DNA from: Hoylesella timonensis S9-PR14
GTDB lineage: Bacteria > Bacteroidota > Bacteroidia > Bacteroidales > Bacteroidaceae
Assembly (NCBI RefSeq): GCF_000762405.1
Contig: NZ_JRPQ01000065.1
Span: 1-64,000, forward strand
DNA: 64,000 bases
Direction: 5' to 3'
Position 1 is the stretch's first letter, and each line of letters begins with the position of its first letter. Shown piece by piece: positions 58,862-64,000 of the stretch. Under the pieces are notes generated by a model. The model made no database searches. It saw only the letters and a program-made list of their open reading frames with translations, and was not told where the DNA came from. Both the position numbers and the translations under genes were made by a program.

Positions 58862-60106
58862 ATGAAGTTTGACATCGACACATACAAAGAGATTATCGAG
58901 ACACTCTCGCGCAACAAGAGCCGCTCTTTCCTCACTGGCTTTGGCGTTTTCTGGGGCATCTTCATGCTCATGGGACTCATCGGAGGTGGACAAGGGTTCA
59001 GAGAGTTGCTCAATCGAGTGTTCGAAGGCTTTGCTACCAACTCCTCAGTCATCTTCGCTCAACCCACTACCAAGCCATACGACGGCTATCGCAAGGGGCG
59101 ACAATGGACATTAGAATATAAAGATGTGGAGCGTATCAAGGCGAACGTTCGCGACTTAGACATCGTTACACCGGGACTGTCGCAATGGGGTGGAAACGCT
59201 GTGTTTGGCGACAAGAAAAGCAACTGCAACATCAAAGGACTGATGGCGGATTACGCTAAGGTGGAAACGCCACACATGTACTACGGTAGATACCTCAACG
59301 AAATGGACATGCAGCAACGCAGAAAGGTGTGTATATTAGGCAAGAAAGTGTACAAGAACTTGTTTCCAGGCGGTGGAGACCCTTGCGGTCAGCTCATTAG
59401 GATAGACTCTATCTACTACAGTGTCGTAGGAGTAGACTATAGTGCAGGTAACATGCAAATCAATGGGTCGGCAGAAGAGAGCGTCGTCATACCGCTCCCA
59501 CTGATGCAACAAGCCTACAATTTGGGGCAAACCGTTCACGTTATTTGTGTTACAGGGCGTCCTGGAGTTAAAATGAGCAAGGTAGCACAACCCATGAGGG
59601 ATGTCATCGCCCGTGCACACCACATTGATCCGACCGACGAAAAGGGCATCACGGTGTTCAACACCGAAGTGATGTATGGCATGGTTGACAGTCTCTTTGC
59701 CGGTGTCAACTTCTTGGTATGGCTCGTAGGTATCGGCACTTTGCTGGCTGGAGCTATCGGTGTGTCCAACATCATGATGGTAACAGTACGCGAACGAACC
59801 ACAGAAATTGGCATCAGGCGTGCCATTGGGGCTACGCCACGCACCATCTTGGGACAGATAATCGCAGAGAGCATCATCCTGATAGCGGTAGCTGGCATGA
59901 GTGGAATACTCTTTGCCGTCATCATTCTACAGCTGGCAGAGATGGGTACCACCACCGATGGCTTTACTGCTGCACACTTCCAAGTAAACTTCTGGACTGC
60001 CGTGGGCGCTGTCATCATGCTGTCTATCCTTGGCGTTTTGGCAGGATTGGCACCTGCACTGAGAGCCATGTCTATCAAACCTGTGGATGCCATGCGAGAC
60101 GAATAA
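58862..60106 (+). CDS. MacB-type ABC permease (second of two)
   Basis: A 414-aa paralogue of the preceding permease with the same plan (LTGFGVFWGIFMLMGLIGGG, GIRRAIGAT coupling loop, SILGVLAGLAPALRAM end). Two adjacent permease genes with one ATPase suggest a heterodimeric transporter. The MacA-like adaptor follows after 93 nt. Confidence 0.92.
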   Translation: MKFDIDTYKEIIETLSRNKSRSFLTGFGVFWGIFMLMGLIGGGQGFRELLNRVFEGFATNSSVIFAQPTTKPYDGYRKGRQWTLEYKDVERIKANVRDLDIVTPGLSQWGGNAVFGDKKSNCNIKGLMADYAKVETPHMYYGRYLNEMDMQQRRKVCILGKKVYKNLFPGGGDPCGQLIRIDSIYYSVVGVDYSAGNMQINGSAEESVVIPLPLMQQAYNLGQTVHVICVTGRPGVKMSKVAQPMRDVIARAHHIDPTDEKGITVFNTEVMYGMVDSLFAGVNFLVWLVGIGTLLAGAIGVSNIMMVTVRERTTEIGIRRAIGATPRTILGQIIAESIILIAVAGMSGILFAVIILQLAEMGTTTDGFTAAHFQVNFWTAVGAVIMLSILGVLAGLAPALRAMSIKPVDAMRDE

Positions 60107-60199
60107 CTCAAATAAGAAAACTCATTATAGAACCTATTCATGATACACACTGCCGACCGCAGAACGAGTTGCGCATTGTGAACCATACATTACACCATT

Positions 60200-61303
60200 A
60201 TGAAAAAGAATATCAAATTTATCGTTGCAGGCGTTATCGCCCTCATCTTCATCGGAACATTTGTTTTCCTATGGTTCAAGTCACGCCCTCAACCCGAGGT
60301 TTACGACGAGTTTACCCCCAAGATGTCGAACCTGAAGAAGGTAACTGTCATCACTGGCAAGATTGAACCTCGCAACGAGGTGAACGTGAAGCCGCAGATT
60401 TCGGGTATCATCACCGAGATTATGAAAGAAGCGGGCGAGATGGTGCAGGCTGGAGAGATTATCGCAAAGGTAAAAGTGGTGCCTGATATGAACCAATTGT
60501 CGAACGCACAGTCACGCATTCGCTTGGCACAAATCAACGTGAAGCAAGCAAAAGTGAACTACGACCGTGAGAAGAAGCTCTACGACAAAGGATTAGTAGC
60601 AGGCGATGAGTACGACAAAATACGGCAAGCCTACCAACAATCGCAAGAGGAAGTGAAGGCTGCACAAGACAACTTAGAGGTGGTTCGCGACGGTGTGTCA
60701 AAGAATAATGCCAACACCAGCAGCACACTTATTCGCTCCACCATTAGCGGTTTGATTCTTGATGTACCCGTAAAAGTGGGCAACACGGTCATCTTGAGCA
60801 ACACCTTCAACGACGGAACCACCATTGCCACGGTAGCCAACATGGGCGACCTTATCTTCCGAGGCAACATCGACGAGACAGAAGTGGGACAACTGTCTGT
60901 GGGCATGCCCATGAAAATTACTATCGGAGCCTTGCAGGACAACACCTTGCAGGCGTCTCTCGAATATGTTTCACCCAAAGCTGTTGAGCAAAACGGTGCC
61001 AACCAATTTGAGATAAAAGCCGCCATTCGTAACATCCAGGGCAAGAAGATACGCAGTGGATACAGTGCCAATGCCGAGATTGTACTGGCAAGTGCGCAAA
61101 ACGTGTTGACTGTTCCAGAGAGTGCCATTGAGTTTAGTGGAAAACAAACCTATGTGTACATCGTCAAGGGAGATAAGGACAATAAGACTTACGAGCGTCG
61201 AAAGGTAGAAACAGGTATGAGCGACGGTCTGAACATCGAGATAAAAAGCGGCTTGAACAAGAACGAAAAGGTGCGCGGACCTAAGAAAGTGAAAGAAGAC
61301 TAA
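60200..61303 (+). CDS. MacA-like efflux adaptor (HlyD family)
   Basis: A 367-aa periplasmic adaptor: one N-terminal membrane span (IKFIVAGVIALIFIGTFVFLWF), lipoyl half-motifs (VNVKPQISGIITEIMKEAGEMVQAGEIIAKV and STLIRSTISGLILDVPVKVGNTVI, quoted only as residues about 58-90 and 172-200), a coiled-coil hairpin (about 100-170) and a beta-barrel/MP domain. It should bridge the permeases to an outer-membrane channel; no TolC-type gene is present in this window. Confidence 0.88.
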   Translation: MKKNIKFIVAGVIALIFIGTFVFLWFKSRPQPEVYDEFTPKMSNLKKVTVITGKIEPRNEVNVKPQISGIITEIMKEAGEMVQAGEIIAKVKVVPDMNQLSNAQSRIRLAQINVKQAKVNYDREKKLYDKGLVAGDEYDKIRQAYQQSQEEVKAAQDNLEVVRDGVSKNNANTSSTLIRSTISGLILDVPVKVGNTVILSNTFNDGTTIATVANMGDLIFRGNIDETEVGQLSVGMPMKITIGALQDNTLQASLEYVSPKAVEQNGANQFEIKAAIRNIQGKKIRSGYSANAEIVLASAQNVLTVPESAIEFSGKQTYVYIVKGDKDNKTYERRKVETGMSDGLNIEIKSGLNKNEKVRGPKKVKED

Positions 61304-61482
61304 ACCGCTAAGTATCGCTAACGTTCGCATCCTACACATCTCTATACCCACCTTTTTGCTTTCATGAAAGGCGTGAACGCTTTTTATTTGCATCTCTATA
61401 AAAGGCAGATTCACACAGTAGCGCAATAATAATCAGTGCTTCTATGATGATACTTCTTTTATAAAATAAACTGTTTTATCTG

Positions 61483-61546
61483 GCAAAATAGGCTGTTTTA
61501 CCCACCAAAACAGCCTATTTTGCTTCCTTATAAAATCCCTATAAGG
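61483..61546 (+). terminator. Tandem hairpins ending the nadK-macA operon
   Basis: A perfect 17-bp stem (61483-61499 with 61507-61523, loop ACCCACC) is followed closely by a second 7-bp stem (CCTTATA/TATAAGG, 61526-61546). The T-run is short. Confidence 0.75.
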
Positions 61547-61588
61547 CAAATATCAATCATTTTATTTTGTGCTGTCCGCAGTTTGCAG

Positions 61589-61728
61589 TATCTTTGCAGA
61601 AGATAGGCTTCGCCTTAACAAAGAAAGTAAACTTTCTCTGTCTTCGGCTTGCACTATCTTTGCAGAAGATAGGCTTCGCCTCAACAAAGAAAGTAAACTT
61701 TCTCTGTCTTCGGCTTGCACTATCTTTG
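61589..61728 (+). promoter_or_regulatory. Tandem promoter repeats before purL
   Basis: Two 66-bp direct repeats (61589-61654 and 61655-61720) differ at one visible base. Each starts with TATCTTTGC, a perfect -7 box, and a third -7 box (61721-61728) follows. Each unit also contains the palindrome GAAAGTAAACTTTC and AGGCTTCGCCT. The result is three equal -7 boxes 66 bp apart. Because 66 is a multiple of 3, both strands show misleading long repeat ORFs here. Confidence 0.85.
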
Positions 61729-61745
61729 CATCAAGGAGATAAATC

Positions 61746-61820
61746 ATGCCCATCTACAAACTATTCTTGGGTGTAGATATTATCTTTTTCTTAAAAGACA
61801 AACATTCACCTTTATACTAA
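61746..61820 (+). CDS. 24-codon upstream ORF in the purL leader
   Basis: An ATG at 61746 has a near-perfect Shine-Dalgarno (AAGGAG, 61733-61738, 7-nt spacing), unusual in this lineage. It encodes a 24-aa peptide (starts MPIYKLFLGV, ends KHSPLY) with TAA at 61818. purL starts 10 nt later in another frame. It may be a leader peptide coupled to purL, but translation is unproven. Confidence 0.5.
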   Translation: MPIYKLFLGVDIIFFLKDKHSPLY

Positions 61821-61830
61821 TTTTACAGAT

Positions 61831-64000
61831 ATGATTCTTTTCTTTGAAACACCCCAAAAGAATATCATTGCAACGGAGATAAACCACCAACCTTGTCAAG
61901 AAGACATCGACAAACTGTGTTGGCTCTTTGGGCAAGCTACTTGCTTGGATGCAAAGCAGCTTGAGGGCTTCTTCGTAGGACCACGGCGCGAAATGATTAC
62001 TCCATGGAGTACCAATGCCGTTGAGATTACTGAAAATATGAATCTAAGCGGCATTTTGCGTATTGAGGAATTCTTCCCTGTCCGCTCAAAAGAGGCGGAA
62101 CATGACACGATGTTGCAAAGAATGTACGACGGATTGGGACAAGACATTTTTGAGGTGAATCACCAACCAGAGCCTATCAAGCTGGTTGAGAATCTGGAAC
62201 AGTATAACGAGCAAGAGGGATTGGCACTCTCGCCTGAAGAGATGGCGTACCTGCACACCATAGAAAAGCAGAACGGAAGACCGCTCACCGACAGCGAAAT
62301 ATTCGGGTTTGCACAAATCAATTCTGAACACTGTCGGCATAAGATATTCGGTGGCATATTTATCATTGACGGTGAAGAAAAAGAATCGTCGCTCTTTGCC
62401 ATGATTAAGCGTACCACCAAAGAGAATCCGGGGAAGATACTGTCTGCCTATAAGGACAATGTGGCTTTTGCACAAGGCCCCATGATAGAACAGTTTGCAC
62501 CCGAAAATCAGGCGACTAGTGATTATTTCAAAGTAAAAGACATCGAGAGTGTCATCTCATTGAAAGCCGAAACACACAACTTCCCCACCACCGTAGAACC
62601 CTTTAACGGTGCTGCAACAGGAACAGGTGGAGAGATACGCGACCGCATGGGTGGTGGTGTAGGCTCTTGGCCATTAGCCGGAACTGCCGTTTACATGACA
62701 GCTTACCCTCGATTGCAAGGCGAAGCACGGTCATGGGAGAACATCCTGCCCGTGCGTAAATGGCTCTATCAATCGCCCGAACAAATACTCATCAAGGCTT
62801 CGAATGGTGCCAGCGACTTCGGAAACAAGTTCGGACAACCATTAATCTGCGGTTCGGTACTCACTTTTGAACACCAAGAAGACGACCAAAAGTTGGGTTA
62901 CGACAAGGTAATTATGCTGGCTGGCGGTGTTGGTTACGGCAAAAAACGCGACTGCTTGAAGAAAGAACCGCAAAAAGGCAATAAGGTGGTAGTAGTTGGT
63001 GGCGACAACTACCGTATCGGACTGGGTGGCGGAAGCGTGTCATCCGTTGATACAGGACGTTATACCAGTGGTGTAGAACTGAACGCTATACAGCGTGCTA
63101 ACCCCGAAATGCAAAAGCGTGCCTACAACTTGGTAAGGGCTTTGGTGGAAGAAGAAAGCAACCCAGTGGTATCTATCCATGACCATGGTAGTGCTGGACA
63201 CCTGAACTGCTTGTCCGAATTGGTAGAAGACTGCGGTGGAGAGATTGACATGACCAAGCTGCCGATTGGTGATAAGACGCTCAGTGCCAAGGAAATCATT
63301 GCCAACGAGAGTCAGGAACGCATGGGACTGCTCATTGACGAGCAACATCTTGACCACGTAAAGGCGATTGCCGAACGTGAGCGTGCACCGCTCTACGTGG
63401 TAGGTGAGACCACTGGCGACGCTCACTTCTCATTCGTACAAGGGGATGGAAAGAAACCGTTTGACTTGGATGTGGCACAAATGTTTGGACATTCGCCCAA
63501 GACCATTATGAAAGATGAGACGGTAGAACGCCATTACGAAAACGCCACCTATAGCCAAGACCAAATAGATAGCTATCTTGACAAAGTGCTACAATTAGAA
63601 GCTGTAGCTTGTAAAGACTGGCTCACCAACAAGGTGGACCGCTCTGTAACAGGAAGAATAGCACGCCAACAATGTCAAGGCAAGATACAATTGCCTCTCT
63701 CCGACTGTGGTGTCGTGGCTTTAGACTATCGTGGCAAGAAAGGTATTGCAACAGCGATAGGACATGCGCCACAAGCAGGATTGGCTTCGCCACAAGCAGG
63801 AAGTGTGCTCAGTGTGGCAGAGGCACTCACCAATATTGTGTGGGCTCCGCTCACAGATGGGCTGGAAGGCATCTCGCTATCAGCCAACTGGATGTGGCCT
63901 TGTCGCTCACAAAAGGGCGAAGATGCACGCCTGTATGCTGCTGTCGAGGCGTTGAGCGACTTCTGTTGCTCGCTCCACATCAACGTACCCACAGGAAAAG
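61831..64000 (+). CDS. purL: Phosphoribosylformylglycinamidine synthase (5' part, cut by window end)
   Basis: Fourth step of purine synthesis: FGAR plus glutamine and ATP gives FGAM. The first 723 residues are present (ATG at 61831, MILFFETPQKN); the frame is open to the last base. Visible features: the linker and FGAM synthetase domain with INSEHCRHK (about 160-168) and the ATP-site run AETHNFPTTVEPFNGAATG (about 246-264), then SIHDHGSAGHLNCLSEL near 445. The large single-chain form (with a C-terminal glutaminase) is expected, but that part lies outside the window. Confidence 0.95.
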   Translation, partial: MILFFETPQKNIIATEINHQPCQEDIDKLCWLFGQATCLDAKQLEGFFVGPRREMITPWSTNAVEITENMNLSGILRIEEFFPVRSKEAEHDTMLQRMYDGLGQDIFEVNHQPEPIKLVENLEQYNEQEGLALSPEEMAYLHTIEKQNGRPLTDSEIFGFAQINSEHCRHKIFGGIFIIDGEEKESSLFAMIKRTTKENPGKILSAYKDNVAFAQGPMIEQFAPENQATSDYFKVKDIESVISLKAETHNFPTTVEPFNGAATGTGGEIRDRMGGGVGSWPLAGTAVYMTAYPRLQGEARSWENILPVRKWLYQSPEQILIKASNGASDFGNKFGQPLICGSVLTFEHQEDDQKLGYDKVIMLAGGVGYGKKRDCLKKEPQKGNKVVVVGGDNYRIGLGGGSVSSVDTGRYTSGVELNAIQRANPEMQKRAYNLVRALVEEESNPVVSIHDHGSAGHLNCLSELVEDCGGEIDMTKLPIGDKTLSAKEIIANESQERMGLLIDEQHLDHVKAIAERERAPLYVVGETTGDAHFSFVQGDGKKPFDLDVAQMFGHSPKTIMKDETVERHYENATYSQDQIDSYLDKVLQLEAVACKDWLTNKVDRSVTGRIARQQCQGKIQLPLSDCGVVALDYRGKKGIATAIGHAPQAGLASPQAGSVLSVAEALTNIVWAPLTDGLEGISLSANWMWPCRSQKGEDARLYAAVEALSDFCCSLHINVPTGK

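Noticed and set aside
61562-61776. Short ORFs with internal 22-residue repeats on both strands ahead of purL
   Set aside because: They are a by-product of the 66-bp tandem repeats (a multiple of three) and overlap the promoter boxes.

Overview
The window is a piece of chromosome from a member of the Bacteroidota, most likely a Prevotella-like organism (order Bacteroidales). The support is: many start sites preceded by the Bacteroidota housekeeping promoter (-7 box TAnnTTTG with TTG/TTTG about 19-20 nt upstream), few Shine-Dalgarno sites, the gene set dut / TPR protein / DUF4292 lipoprotein / EnvC-like protein, a secreted GH27 enzyme with the short LSGR...NG tail seen on many Prevotella exported proteins, and moderately AT-rich DNA. 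The species assignment is inference.

Layout. 1-3.1 kb: exported GH27 alpha-galactosidase. 3.1-9.4 kb: dgt (-) divergent from dut, which leads an operon with a TPR protein, a DUF4292 lipoprotein and an EnvC-like factor. 9.5-14.7 kb: recO, tRNA-Glu and rpsT probably on one transcript, a DUF3298-like protein, gyrB and a papain-like lipoprotein. 15.3-17.6 kb: U32 protein, SufE and SpoU/TrmH methyltransferase in one operon. 17.7-26.9 kb: exported GH2 beta-galactosidase, a YcfP hydrolase fused to a degenerate nucleotidase-like domain, a guanine-deaminase-like protein, a Dna2-like nuclease-helicase and a small outer-membrane barrel. 27-40.6 kb: a candidate small RNA, greA, HIT, LOG, a PH-domain protein, RNase R, an epimerase and a PAP2 protein, miaB, a small membrane protein, cysS, a Cof phosphatase and pncB. 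40.8-49.2 kb, all minus: porin-like protein, MgtA, a sensor kinase and response regulator, an OmpA lipoprotein and an M23/LysM endopeptidase. 49.5-53 kb: recG-ispD and a DJ-1 protein. 53.7-61.3 kb: one long plus-strand operon from nadK through an ABC exporter, a TlpA-like thioredoxin, a MacB-type ABC ATPase, two permeases and a MacA-like adaptor. 61.8 kb to the end: the 5' two-thirds of purL, behind tandem promoter repeats and a small upstream ORF.

How it works together. Most genes are core housekeeping: nucleotide-pool cleaning, tRNA modification and charging, DNA repair, envelope lipids and peptidoglycan. I see no prophage, CRISPR array, insertion sequence or defence island. The unusual material is mainly between genes: a family of degenerate intergenic elements (14.95-15.18, 27.2-27.36, 34.45-34.67, 40.73 and 53.3 kb), a 44-nt perfect palindrome whose half reappears at the window start, a compact candidate small RNA with its own promoter and terminator on the minus strand at 27.5 kb, a possible attenuator in the greA leader, and a triplicated promoter followed by a 24-codon ORF ahead of purL. 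The most unusual proteins are the YcfP-HAD fusion and the GH27 enzyme with a duplicated N-terminal domain.
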